This document shows, one piece after another, positions 45,958-55,648 of a stretch of DNA of 60,000 nt. Positions within the stretch are counted from its first letter, which is position 1, and the number at the start of each line of letters is the position of its first letter. Where the stretch lies: assembly GCA_949358305.1 (NCBI GenBank), contig OX442314.1, forward strand, positions 63,685,369-63,745,368, read 5' to 3'. The position numbers and the translations under genes were made by a program. The stretch is from Strigamia acuminata (taxonomy: Eukaryota > Arthropoda > Chilopoda > Geophilomorpha > Linotaeniidae). The notes under the pieces are model-generated. The model was not told the DNA's origin. It ran no database searches and saw nothing but the letters and a program-made list of their open reading frames with translations.

Positions 45958-46460
45958 CTAACGTACTTTGCGTTTCCGGTTCCTTCTGGTGCTGGCTGCG
46001 ACGGATCTTCGTTGGGCCGTCCTCTGGGGGACGTCCGTCGGAGAATCCGGTCTCTGGTGTGATGAGACGGTTCGTCGCGACGAGGATCGATCCGACGACT
46101 GTGTGGTAATCGCCATAAACAACGAGGATCGTTTCTTTCCTCGATCTTGGTGTGTCTCGGTCCTCGCAGCCCAGTGGGCGGAAGTTTCGACCGCTCGCTC
46201 AGCCCGCGCGTCGTCTGGCGAGGCAGGCTCGAGCGTTACTACTCGGCGACACTCCGAGCGCACGACAACTCGAGTTCGGGAACTGGAGCTGCTCGAGCGG
46301 CTGCGGTAGTCGCGACTCGTTGACGGGCCGGCCTCTATTGGGGAGACGGCCCGTCTTCTTCGTGCGGGTCCGCGTGGGGCGGACTCCGCCGGACGCTTCG
46401 ATCTTCTGTGATGGCGGCGACTTCCCAGGATACCAGCGTGGTATAACTGCCACATCTCAG
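45958..46460 (-). pseudogene. G2 ORF3, middle RS-rich part
   Basis: This part runs from the C2 insertion site to the TAG at 45958-45960. It opens MWQLYHAGILG, matching MHQLTMAGVLG in G1 ORF3 (about residues 167-177), then becomes Arg/Ser-rich as in G1. The reading frame is continuous with the N-terminal part at 53848-54381 across the CTCAG duplication, so C2 landed inside a formerly open frame. The TAG is a single in-frame nonsense; the frame continues in register beyond it. Confidence 0.85.
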
Positions 46461-46998
46461 TGTTGGTCTATAAGACCGTGACATGTCTCGATGTGATATA
46501 GAATCACATAATGATCTTTCATTTCGGTGTATATTTATACATTTATAATTATCCAGTCTGTTTTGTTAATATTCGATATTTATTATCATTGATTGTATTT
46601 ATGCATGCAGCACCATGCATTCGTTAGACTTTCTATTCAATTCCCAATGTATTATGTTCTTTTAATGCCATGCATCGCCACCAGAGTGTGTCCCACTCTC
46701 TCTTGTTTTCTTCCAACATGGCCGCACACAGTGCTTTGTGCTGTGTGATTTTCTCAACTCCAGAATGGAGCCTATTTGTAAGTTATTTCATTTCCATTAA
46801 ATGTTTTATTATTTTAGTTGTTAGTGTTCATTATTAGAACACCTTTTAGTCCATCTCCAGCGCATATAAGCGGCCTTAAGCCGCGCGCCCGTCTCGTACG
46901 CATTGCCGTTATCGTCGTCGCCTCGTACGTGTGTGAAACACGCCTATCGCTTCCTTTTTCGGTGTGAAAACCGAACTGCGCCGCTTTCCTCTGCTACA
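46461..46998 (+). mobile_element. C2 5' LTR
   Basis: 538 bp. A TATA-like TATAAG at 46865-46870 is followed by the short palindrome GCGGCCTTAAGCCGC, then a CpG-rich stretch to the end. TATAAG is the best candidate promoter element. Confidence 0.95.
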
Positions 46999-47000
46999 AG

Positions 47001-47018
47001 TGGTAGCAGAGGATGGTT
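47001..47018 (+). promoter_or_regulatory. C2 primer binding site, initiator tRNA-Met
   Basis: TGGTAGCAGAGGATGGTT, two bases after the 5' LTR, matches the complement of the 3' end of animal initiator tRNA-Met over 18 bases (tRNA sequence from general knowledge). Confidence 0.9.
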
Positions 47019-48084
47019 CCTTGCTAATCCACATTTGTTTTGCTAATTTTTCGACGTAATATTCGCAAAATTTGCGAATTTTGCGCCGGAATTGTTCATT
47101 TGTAGGTTTACGACGATTTTCGCCCCGTGTTTCGTATTGGAGACGTTAGATACGCGTCGCCGTCGTTCCACGGCTGCCTACAACGTTTTCTACACGATTC
47201 GACGCCTAATTTTGTCGAAAATCACGCGGGATTCGCGGATTTCCAGACAAATTCATTTATTTTTGCAGACGTTTCGTCAATTTTCGCCCAGATTCGTGTC
47301 GAGGACGTTTCGAGACGTACTGCCGACATTTATAGACGACCAGTGTTGTCTATTTCATCGTTTTTCCTGCCTAATATCGTCCGAAATTCCGCGGTCTCGC
47401 GAATTTCGAGGCGAATTCTTTTATTTTTTTCAGATTTCGCGTCGATTTGTTTCGACAACGTCCCGACGACGATTTATTCCTCGAAACGAGACGATTCTCG
47501 CTGTGTTACACCCCGGCGTGTACACAGTATCGCCGAACTCATTAACACGGCGATTTTTCGACGATTTTTGCGTATTTTCGTGAAGAGCCTCGATTTATTC
47601 GAGAAGAATTTGGATTTTCGAATCCAAATTGCGTTTTTCAAACGGGTTTTTCGAGAAAACCCGCTCGTGCCTTTATCACGAGCTCGCGTGACGTTACGCG
47701 AGAGATTCACCGACCTTTTCGCCTTCCCTGTCGTGAAACTCTGTTAATTATTAAGATAGTTTTAAGATTTTTGGAGAGGGTCCTTATTAGATTCGCAACA
47801 GCTCTTCGGACATTCCGTCCACCGCTGTTGTTGTATTCCAAGGCAAGGCTGAGCCCTGCGCCACCTAGCATTCCCGCGGCCCCAGGTGGTCACAAAGGAC
47901 GCTAGGGGGACACTTGCTTTGGGTTATCAACTGATTATAGCATCAGTTCCCCTTTGTCGGATATCCGCTTTGACAGTGCTTCGTTTCGTGTCACCGAGAG
48001 CTTCATTGTGTGCAGTGCTACGACATCGCCGTCGCCATTCTCTGAGCCTTTGCGTTTTGTGCGGTGAGCTGAGTTTACTCCAGC
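47019..48084 (+). other. C2 5' leader with degenerate tandem repeats
   Basis: Untranslated leader of about 1.07 kb. Three degenerate units of about 160-165 bp are visible: the motifs starting GCTAATTTTTCG (47042), CCTAATTTTGTCG (47206) and CCTAATATCGTCCG (47370) are each followed about 45-50 bases later by ATT-x-x-TTTAT-like T-rich tracts, two of them ending in CAG, near 47095, 47254 and 47418. Frames inside it (such as 47127-47747) are by-products of CGA/TCG-rich sequence and show no domain. Confidence 0.6.
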
Positions 48085-51000
48085 ATGCAGAAGTCAGGAG
48101 AATCCTCGATGGGAAAAATCCCTATTTTGGGCATTTCGAACTACGAAACGTGGCAGCGCTCGATGCGCATGCTCCTCAAAGCGGAGGGCCTCTGGAGGCA
48201 CGTAACAGAAGAGAAAGAGGCTGAACATTTATTAACTTTGACCGACAAAGAAAAAGAACGATTCGCGACGAAAAAGGATAAAGCACTCGGCATTATCTAC
48301 GTCCACGTGAGCGAGGCGAAACGTTCTGTGTTGGATGTCTGTAACACCCCCAAAGAGGCTTGGGAAGCGTTATCCAAAATCTACGCCCCTAGTTCTCTGG
48401 CGAGACAGGCAGCCATGCGGTGGCAATTCTTGAGTCTTCACCTCGAGGCGAACGAGGAAATGGTCGATTTCATCGCACGTGTCGACCACCACGTCCGCCA
48501 ACTTAAGGACATTCAAGAAGACGTATCCGATAAGCATCATGCATACCAGTATTTAAACCGCATACCGCAGGAATACGCCCAAGTGACATTCGCCATCTAT
48601 CACATGCCTTTGGCGGACTTTACGCCAAGCAAGGTTTCAGAACAGTTGATATCCGAATATTTACGTCTCAAATCGATGGGTTTGGCCCATAATTCTTCTT
48701 CAACATCGGTGCACGCGTCCGCCAAAGACCAATCGCGACCTCGGAATGATTCTCGTCGTCGACGACCGCTGTCATCCGTGAAGTGCTTCAACTGCGACCA
48801 AATGGGGCACTACGCTAACAAATGTCCCCTTCCTCGGCGCACTGACCCAAATCAGTCTTCGGCTTCGTTCCAACGCTCTAGAAGTAAGAGCAAGAAGCCT
48901 AATAAGAATTCTGCGCCGAAAGTTGATGACACGCGTCCCCGAGGCAACTCGCGTCCTGTGCGGAAGACGATTTTCTTCGTGAACGCACCGCAAGTGGTTG
49001 AGCGCCCGGTTGCTCACTTTATGCAATCCAACGAGTGGATTGTAGATTGTGGCGCTACAGACCACGTCTCGCATGTACGATCATGGTTCTCCGACTTTAC
49101 GAACATTGTACCTTTCGACATTGAATTAGGCCAGGGAAAATCCCAAGTTACTGGCAAAGGAACCGTACAATTATTGACACGCGTAGACGATTACGACAGT
49201 ATTGTGGTCTTGACGAACGTTTTATACGCGCCGAGCTTCGAAGCCAATTTGATCTCGGTGTCCAAGATCGACAAGACCCGTCACCATATCCACATTTATA
49301 ATGGTGAAGTTAACATCTATGAATCGTCGATTGAGAGTCCCATCCTACGCGCACGGGAGAAGAGTGGCCTTTATTATGTGGACGGGTTGTGCTCTAATCC
49401 GGCTGTCTCGACATTGATTTCTCCAATCACTCAACCTGAGCCTGTACAGACTTTCGTAACGACAGAGGTTGAATTCGAGAACATCCCGAAGCCTAAAAAG
49501 CAACAGTCAAAGCAACGTGACATTTCGGACTTTAGAATTCAAATGCCACCAATGCCAAACCAGAAGTCAATTCCGGTAGTGACCAATCCATTGCCTATTC
49601 CGCAATCCTTACCTCCTATCCACAATGAGCCACCTACCCCATCCTATGCTGATGTAATACAGCAAATCCCTTCCACACCTTTGCCAGTGATCTCCAATCC
49701 TTGCAATGTCTCTCCGTCACAAAAAGAGATAATCCCGAAACCTTTTCAATCCCCGAAGAAGGTTATCGCCAATCCTGCTTCAATCAAAGATGCAACTGGT
49801 TTGTGGCATAGTCGTCTTGGCCACTTACACACTAATGCGATGCGATTGTTGGCGAACAACGATCATGTGCACGGTCTCGAGCCAGCTGAAGTACGCCAAG
49901 AACTGGCTTGCAACCACTGTCGGATTGCAAAATCAACTAGGGCTTCGCACAAACCGGATCCACATCCTTGCACGACACAACCACTAGACCTTCTACACAT
50001 GGACGTGTGGGGGCCGGCTCCTGTGACCTCTTTTGGTGGTGCTCGTTTTGTCTTTACCGTCATCGACGATGCGACGAGATACACCTGGATAACGCCCCTT
50101 GCACAGAAATCACAAGTTTTTGAATGCTTCAAAGACCTCGTTGCCAGACTCGAACGGGTTGCAAATACCCGCATCAAAGCGATTCGGTCTGACAGAGGAG
50201 GTGAATTTATGTCCAATGAATTTCTTCAATACCTTAAAGAAAAGGGGATCCAGGGTCAGCGAACAAATCCGTCATCACCACAGATGAACGGAACTGCCGA
50301 GAGAATCAACAGGACGATGGCCGACAACTTTCGATCTATACTCGAAGAAACACAACTTCCAGAGGGCCTGTGGGCTGAACTAGCGGTTACATTCGCCTAC
50401 ATCAAAAATCGCAGCCCACATTCACGATTAAAGAATGAAGTGCCATACATCCTCTGGCGTCAACGTGCCCTATCACTTCGACATTTGAGAAAGATCGGAT
50501 CCAAATGTTGGGTACACTTTACTGCACCAGGCCGAAAGAAACTCGATGCTCGGGCCTGGGAAGGATTTTTGGTTGGATATGCAACGGGAACACGAGGATA
50601 TCGTGTGTGGAACCCCATAGATAACTCGATAACGGAATCCATTCACGTTAAAATAGACGAGTATCAATCCTACCGAAAATTGCTTAGAAATCGTAATGGT
50701 CGCCAAAATCAAACTTTCGACGATCCAGATGCTGACCGACAACAAAGAGTATCATTCGACGACGACGTACATTACGTCGATTGGCCCAAACGGACAGATT
50801 CGGATGACGGATCGTCAAATGGTGAATCTGATGATGATGATGACGACGATGGAAATGGATCGGTTTCGAGATCGATATCCATTCCTTGTGTTCACATTCC
50901 TCCACTTAATACTCCGGAACGTCAACTTATAGATGCATGTGCATTAGCATTGCCCAGTTCAGCAAGCGTGGGCCGCTCAGCATCATACCCGATTCTTTAT

Positions 51001-53088
51001 CAAGAGGAAGGACAGGACACGGATGAAGATGTTGGACAGATCGTCGAGGAGGCAATTCAACCGGACGCAGCACAATTGCATCAAGTTCGATCCCCTCACA
51101 TCTCACCAGAAACGTCTCAAGCAAGTTCTCCCGGACTCTCGCCGCCGGGATCACCACTACGTTTTGTCACAACACGTAGAAGAGATGGCCGAAACGTTTT
51201 GCAGCAAATGATGCCAATTTTCGATCAAGGTGCTTTATCTCCGTTACCTCCTGGTCCAACTCATGTTGCAGCCCCGTCAGCGGGAAAAACGTCTTTCTTT
51301 TGGCGCTATATCGGCGGAGATACAGTCTTTAGACGATGGGTTCGGGAGGAGCATCTTCGGAAAGATCAACGACCCGGCTGCATCGATATCGACGTTTATT
51401 ATTTCCCGGAACCGAATCTTCGACTGCGTTCGAGACGAGACGTTGAAGAATTCTGTGTTATGAACGATCTCCCCTACGACCCGGAACTGTTCTTTTTCGG
51501 CAATATGGAACACACGCTGCCCACGATTCCTGGTCCTCGTCACGTCGCACATCTATGTCGCACGGAACCGTCATCGTATGCCGAAATCCCAAAATTTCAT
51601 GACGCCCCAAAATGGCGCGAAGCCATCGATGAGGAGTTAGGGACATTCAAAGAAAGAGAAATTTACGTTGAAGTCCCGAGACCGCCCAAAACCACAGTGT
51701 TGGGCTGTAAATGGATTTTCAAGTTAAAATCGGACGCGGCCGGCACCATAACTCGTTATCGCGCAAGACTCGTGGCCCAGGGCTTTCGACAAACCCTGGG
51801 AGTGGACTACGACGAGGTCTTCAGTCCGGTCGTAAACTTTGTGCTCATCCGACTTTTCTTCTGTCTTCTGGTTGTTTTGAAAGGGTGGAAAGATGCGCAC
51901 CTCGACGTCAGGTGTGCATACCTGTACGGGGACCTGAAGCACAAGGTGTACATGCGCATCCCGGCAGGTGCAACCTGTACGAATCCCGACAACGTATGGC
52001 TGCTTGTTAAATCCCTCTACGGACTTCACCAATCAGGGAGGCAGTGGTACGAAAAGTTGGACGAGTCACTTCGAGCCCTCGGTTTCCGGAAAATGCCCGC
52101 CTGCAATTGCGTGTATATCTACGGCAATTGTGCAGTCATGCTGGTGTACGTCGATGACATTGTTCTGTTTTACGCTTCCGACACCGTGTTAAACCGAATT
52201 ATCCAACTTATCACCTCGAAGTTCGATATCGTCAACCTCGGACCCATCACGAAACTATTAGGAGTCGAGTTCATCCGAGATATGGGGCGCACCTTTATTT
52301 CACAACGCGCCTATATTGCCAAACTGGTCAAGAAGTTTGAAGTATTGACGAATCGACTCGTGAAAGTCCCAGTTACACCCGGGACGACACTCGTGAGGGG
52401 ACCCACCGACAACTTGATTGACTTTCCATATCGATCACTGATCGGATCGCTTCTGTTTCTGGCTTCGAGGACGCGCCCCGACATCTTATTTTCCGTCATT
52501 TCGCTGAGTCAATTCAATACGTGCTACGACAAAACCCACATTCGTGCCCTTTTGCAAGTACTCCAATACGTGGCAAACACCATGGATTATTGCATCGAAC
52601 TTTCAGGCTGCACGTCCAGTCAGCTCTGGGCGTATACGGATGCGTCGTGGGCAAGCGACTTGGCTACGTCTTTAAGTTTCGGCGGTTTCATAACTTATAT
52701 CGGAAATGTGCCTATTGGCTGGTCGTGCCGAAAACAATCAACGGTCGCATGTTCAACTATGGAAGCGGAGTTTATCGCCCTAGTTGAATGTGTGAAAGAA
52801 ACTTACTGGCTCGATCACATTTTCACCGAATTTCCGATCCTCGACCGTATCTCGCGACCGATTATTTACTCCGACGCCCTGGCCAGTATTCAATTTACAT
52901 CGAATGACGTGGAGAATGCTAAAACAAAGCATATCCGCGTCAAATACCATTGGCTCAGGGAGTGGTTCACGGCAGGATGTTTTGATCTTCGTAAAGTGTC
53001 CGGTGAACGGAACGTCGCAGACATATTCACCAAATGGCTCAGCTCTGAACGTCTGCGATCACTAATTTCAAACATCTTCCGACTGTGA
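48085..53088 (+). CDS. Copia C2 Gag-Pol polyprotein, 1667 aa
   Basis: Single intact frame from ATG 48085; a second ATG at 48109 is also possible. Order: Gag (LGISNYETWQ near the start); CCHC knuckle C234, C237, H242, C247; aspartic protease with VDCGATDH (D321, with Cys in place of the usual Ser/Thr); pre-integrase zinc region (HSRLGHLH, CNHCRIAKS); integrase core HMDVWGP, RSDRGGEF, GTAERINR; reverse transcriptase YVDD at 1355-1358; and RNase H with YTDAS (about D1519) and DIFTKWLSSER at the end. No stop or frameshift. A poly-Asp stretch lies in the linker before RT. RT and RNase H are close to those of C1 (for example VVNFVL, VPVTPGT, RTRPDILFSV). Confidence 0.96.
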   Translation: MQKSGESSMGKIPILGISNYETWQRSMRMLLKAEGLWRHVTEEKEAEHLLTLTDKEKERFATKKDKALGIIYVHVSEAKRSVLDVCNTPKEAWEALSKIYAPSSLARQAAMRWQFLSLHLEANEEMVDFIARVDHHVRQLKDIQEDVSDKHHAYQYLNRIPQEYAQVTFAIYHMPLADFTPSKVSEQLISEYLRLKSMGLAHNSSSTSVHASAKDQSRPRNDSRRRRPLSSVKCFNCDQMGHYANKCPLPRRTDPNQSSASFQRSRSKSKKPNKNSAPKVDDTRPRGNSRPVRKTIFFVNAPQVVERPVAHFMQSNEWIVDCGATDHVSHVRSWFSDFTNIVPFDIELGQGKSQVTGKGTVQLLTRVDDYDSIVVLTNVLYAPSFEANLISVSKIDKTRHHIHIYNGEVNIYESSIESPILRAREKSGLYYVDGLCSNPAVSTLISPITQPEPVQTFVTTEVEFENIPKPKKQQSKQRDISDFRIQMPPMPNQKSIPVVTNPLPIPQSLPPIHNEPPTPSYADVIQQIPSTPLPVISNPCNVSPSQKEIIPKPFQSPKKVIANPASIKDATGLWHSRLGHLHTNAMRLLANNDHVHGLEPAEVRQELACNHCRIAKSTRASHKPDPHPCTTQPLDLLHMDVWGPAPVTSFGGARFVFTVIDDATRYTWITPLAQKSQVFECFKDLVARLERVANTRIKAIRSDRGGEFMSNEFLQYLKEKGIQGQRTNPSSPQMNGTAERINRTMADNFRSILEETQLPEGLWAELAVTFAYIKNRSPHSRLKNEVPYILWRQRALSLRHLRKIGSKCWVHFTAPGRKKLDARAWEGFLVGYATGTRGYRVWNPIDNSITESIHVKIDEYQSYRKLLRNRNGRQNQTFDDPDADRQQRVSFDDDVHYVDWPKRTDSDDGSSNGESDDDDDDDGNGSVSRSISIPCVHIPPLNTPERQLIDACALALPSSASVGRSASYPILYQEEGQDTDEDVGQIVEEAIQPDAAQLHQVRSPHISPETSQASSPGLSPPGSPLRFVTTRRRDGRNVLQQMMPIFDQGALSPLPPGPTHVAAPSAGKTSFFWRYIGGDTVFRRWVREEHLRKDQRPGCIDIDVYYFPEPNLRLRSRRDVEEFCVMNDLPYDPELFFFGNMEHTLPTIPGPRHVAHLCRTEPSSYAEIPKFHDAPKWREAIDEELGTFKEREIYVEVPRPPKTTVLGCKWIFKLKSDAAGTITRYRARLVAQGFRQTLGVDYDEVFSPVVNFVLIRLFFCLLVVLKGWKDAHLDVRCAYLYGDLKHKVYMRIPAGATCTNPDNVWLLVKSLYGLHQSGRQWYEKLDESLRALGFRKMPACNCVYIYGNCAVMLVYVDDIVLFYASDTVLNRIIQLITSKFDIVNLGPITKLLGVEFIRDMGRTFISQRAYIAKLVKKFEVLTNRLVKVPVTPGTTLVRGPTDNLIDFPYRSLIGSLLFLASRTRPDILFSVISLSQFNTCYDKTHIRALLQVLQYVANTMDYCIELSGCTSSQLWAYTDASWASDLATSLSFGGFITYIGNVPIGWSCRKQSTVACSTMEAEFIALVECVKETYWLDHIFTEFPILDRISRPIIYSDALASIQFTSNDVENAKTKHIRVKYHWLREWFTAGCFDLRKVSGERNVADIFTKWLSSERLRSLISNIFRL

Positions 53089-53300
53089 ACTCTTACCGAG
53101 ACCTTATCGTGACATTCTTTATTTCTTATACCGGATTATGAGGATCATCGAGTTTCTGAGGGAATATTCGGGCTTACGTAGCGTTTTTCAATGATAGTAC
53201 CCGGCTCGATGATTCGACCTTATTATTTATCTTTTCCCGTAAATTATACTGTAATTCCAGTTTTTGCATAGGCTTTTCCCCTGATTCTATTTCCATCGAT

Positions 53301-53309
53301 AGGGGGAAT
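53301..53309 (+). promoter_or_regulatory. C2 polypurine tract
   Basis: AGGGGGAAT immediately before the 3' LTR TGTTGG. The 212 bases between the gag-pol stop and this tract are noncoding. Confidence 0.85.
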
Positions 53310-53847
53310 TGTTGGTCTATAAGACCGTGACATGTCTCGATGTGATATAGAATCACATAATGATCTTTCATTTCGGTGTATATTTATACATTTATAATTA
53401 TCCAGTCTGTTTTGTTAATATTCGATATTTATTATCATTGATTGTATTTATGCATGCAGCACCATGCATTCGTTAGACTTTCTATTCAATTCCCAATGTA
53501 TTATGTTCTTTTAATGCCATGCATCGCCACCAGAGTGTGTCCCACTCTCTCTTGTTTTCTTCCAACATGGCCGCACACAGTGCTTTGTGCTGTGTGATTT
53601 TCTCAACTCCAGAATGGAGCCTATTTGTAAGTTATTTCATTTCCATTAAATGTTTTATTATTTTAGTTGTTAGTGTTCATTATTAGAACACCTTTTAGTC
53701 CATCTCCAGCGCATATAAGCGGCCTTAAGCCGCGCGCCCGTCTCGTACGCATTGCCGTTATCGTCGTCGCCTCGTACGTGTGTGAAACACGCCTATCGCT
53801 TCCTTTTTCGGTGTGAAAACCGAACTGCGCCGCTTTCCTCTGCTACA
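53310..53847 (+). mobile_element. C2 3' LTR
   Basis: 538 bp, appears identical to 46461-46998, followed by the duplicated CTCAG. Confidence 0.95.
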
Positions 53848-54381
53848 CTCAGACTGCGTGGCCGTAAAATTCGCCGGCGGTATCCATCTGGGTGTCAAAT
53901 GGTCTTCTTCGATGTCGCGAAGCCATCTACGGATTTCTTCGGGGGAGAAACCGTTTCTCTCGAGAACTCGGGTTACTCCGTGAGTCTCGGTGCGCTTTAA
54001 GCGTTTGATCTCGTCGTCCACTATTCTCTGGCGGGCTGCCAAGGTCGGGGCCTCGCGCCACCTGTGGGAGGTGTGCAGCTCGGCCACCGTGCCTGGGTAA
54101 GCCTCTTCCAGATACCCGGAGTAAACGGGGCTCGGCGGATCCGCATCGGGTGGGATCCGCGGCCCCACTCGCTCCCTCATCTCCTTCGTCATGCACTCGA
54201 CCAGCGTTTTCGATCGCTCGAATTTTTCCTCGAGGGTCCTGGAATACATCAATCGGATTTTCCAGGCGCTGGTTTCTGCAGGATAGGCCTGCCGCAGGTA
54301 AATCGGCAGGGCTCCGCGAAAGATGTTGTTGGCGGTTGACACCGTCGAAGGCAGGGCGTCCCACGATTCTAGCGGGTCGAC
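53848..54381 (-). pseudogene. G2 ORF3, N-terminal part of main exon
   Basis: The exon opens after AATTATTCAG at 54382 and reads VDPLESWDALP, sharing ESWDALP with G1 ORF3 directly after the G1 acceptor. There is no ATG at the position where G1 has MESWDALP (Leu instead of Met), so G2 ORF3 must be started upstream, most simply in the exon at 54941-55057. A helical region follows, about 175 residues. The frame is cut at 53848 by Copia C2 and would otherwise continue at 46460. Confidence 0.85.
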
Positions 54382-54940
54382 CTGAATAATTTTAGATCAC
54401 AAGATTAATATAATAAATCCCAGTTAACGATGGGGATCAGAAAATATGCTTAAGATCGACGGTGGCAGCAACTCCTTTCTTTTGTTGCGGCCGTCGGTCT
54501 TATATTCTTGTTTCGCAGTTCTGCGATGATCTCCGCCGTCGTAGCGCTGATCCAACACTACTTTTCGAACTCCGGTGATCCGCTTTAGGAAGGGGTCGCA
54601 GGCAAAACCGATCGTTAAATTCTTAATTTTACGTTAAACTTTTTATTTTAACTCTAATCGTATTTTAATTTATTACGATGTTTAATTTTAAAAGAAAGAA
54701 AACCTTTAGTTTTGGTTTTGGTTTGCCACGACGCCATTCCGCGAACACTTCCTTTGTTCTGGTTTTTTGGCGGCCTTGACTCCGAGGTGAATCTGGGTCC
54801 ACTCTCGGGTTTTTAGCCAGCCTTAAATCAATAATAAAACAGAAAGAAATATATCAGTCACAAGTCACGCTCCAATCTGGGTTGGATGCAACAGATTCAA
54901 AGAATTATGTGATTTCTCTGGGGAAATCACACTAATTTAC
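54382..54940 (-). other. Putative intron of G2 ORF3
   Basis: Minus-strand donor TTGCAG|GTAAAT at 54940 and acceptor AATTATTCAG at 54382, 559 bp, phase 0 on both sides. It corresponds to 10569-10993 in G1. Confidence 0.7.
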
Positions 54941-55057
54941 CTGCAACGGCGGTTGTTCGTCCCAATTCTCATCTTCTTCTGCATTTACGATTAGGCCGTC
55001 GCTCTCGTCTCTCGACGATGCGCTCGGCTCTAATCGTGGGTTGCGTCGATCGGCCAT
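54941..55057 (-). CDS. Putative first exon of G2 ORF3 (39 codons)
   Basis: Starts at ATG 55057 (context TTGAAATGG) and encodes an acidic peptide beginning MADRRNPRLEP and ending EQPPLQ at a GT donor. Phase 0, matching the main exon at 54381. It lies about 590 bases downstream of the pol stop, the same relative place as the 18-codon exon in G1, though the two peptides share no obvious sequence. The downstream protein is destroyed by C2 and a TAG. Confidence 0.65.
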
Positions 55058-55648
55058 TTCAATTTAGGAAAATTGAAGTTTTGTTTGAGAGGTCTTTGTC
55101 TTTCTCTTTGGGGGAGAAGCAAAAACACGTCTCGTCGTGTTAAAAACAGTCGGAAACTGGGCCTATCGACGCTGAGAATTGTGGGTCTCGAACGCGCCTC
55201 GTATTTTGCGAGATCCGCCGTGCTGGCAATGACGCTACGGGGTCGACCGCGTGGTTTCATTGTCACGTGGTCGCCCGATACGTCATAACTTCTCGTCTGT
55301 TAGTGGTGACTGCGACAATTCGTTGCGAAGTTTGGACTTAGCCAAATTTTCGCGTTTCAACATGTGCAGCAGCTCTCGTAAGTAAATCTTTCTATTTTAC
55401 AAGGCCTCCGCTCCATGTTATCACATTTTCTTTTATTTTTAGTTCTTCCCCACGACTTTGCCGTCCCGAATGAACGGATTATTGCTTCGTCGTGGTCGAA
55501 GGTTGATTTTCGACGTGCATGTAGATCGTGACTCTACTTGCTCGTTCATCTCCGATGTGTTGGCATTTTTCTCATTATTTATTTTTTTATTTTCCATTTC
55601 AGAAGTACTTTCTTCTGCTTCCTCCCTCTCCGAAATTGCTTGCTCCGG
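55058..55648 (-). other. G2 spacer between pol and ORF3
   Basis: About 590 bp, noncoding as far as I can tell. It should carry the acceptor used to join the 5' leader to the ATG exon, or an internal promoter; neither is pinned down. A small frame starting MNEQVESRS lies near 55440-55552 with no support. Confidence 0.45.

Larger units (their letters stand above)
46461..53847 (+). mobile_element. Complete Copia element C2 (7,387 bp) inside G2 ORF3
   Basis: Two 538-bp LTRs (TGTTGGTC...CTGCTACA) that look identical by eye. Target duplication CTCAG at 46456-46460 and 53848-53852. PBS to initiator tRNA-Met, a 1.07-kb leader, one intact gag-pol frame, and a PPT. Opposite orientation to G2. It belongs to the same broad Copia lineage as C1 by protein similarity, but the LTRs are unrelated in sequence. 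Confidence 0.97.

Noticed and set aside
47127-47747. 206-codon frame in the C2 leader
   Set aside because: It arises from degenerate tandem repeats in an untranslated leader; no domain is recognisable and the overlapping frame is also open.
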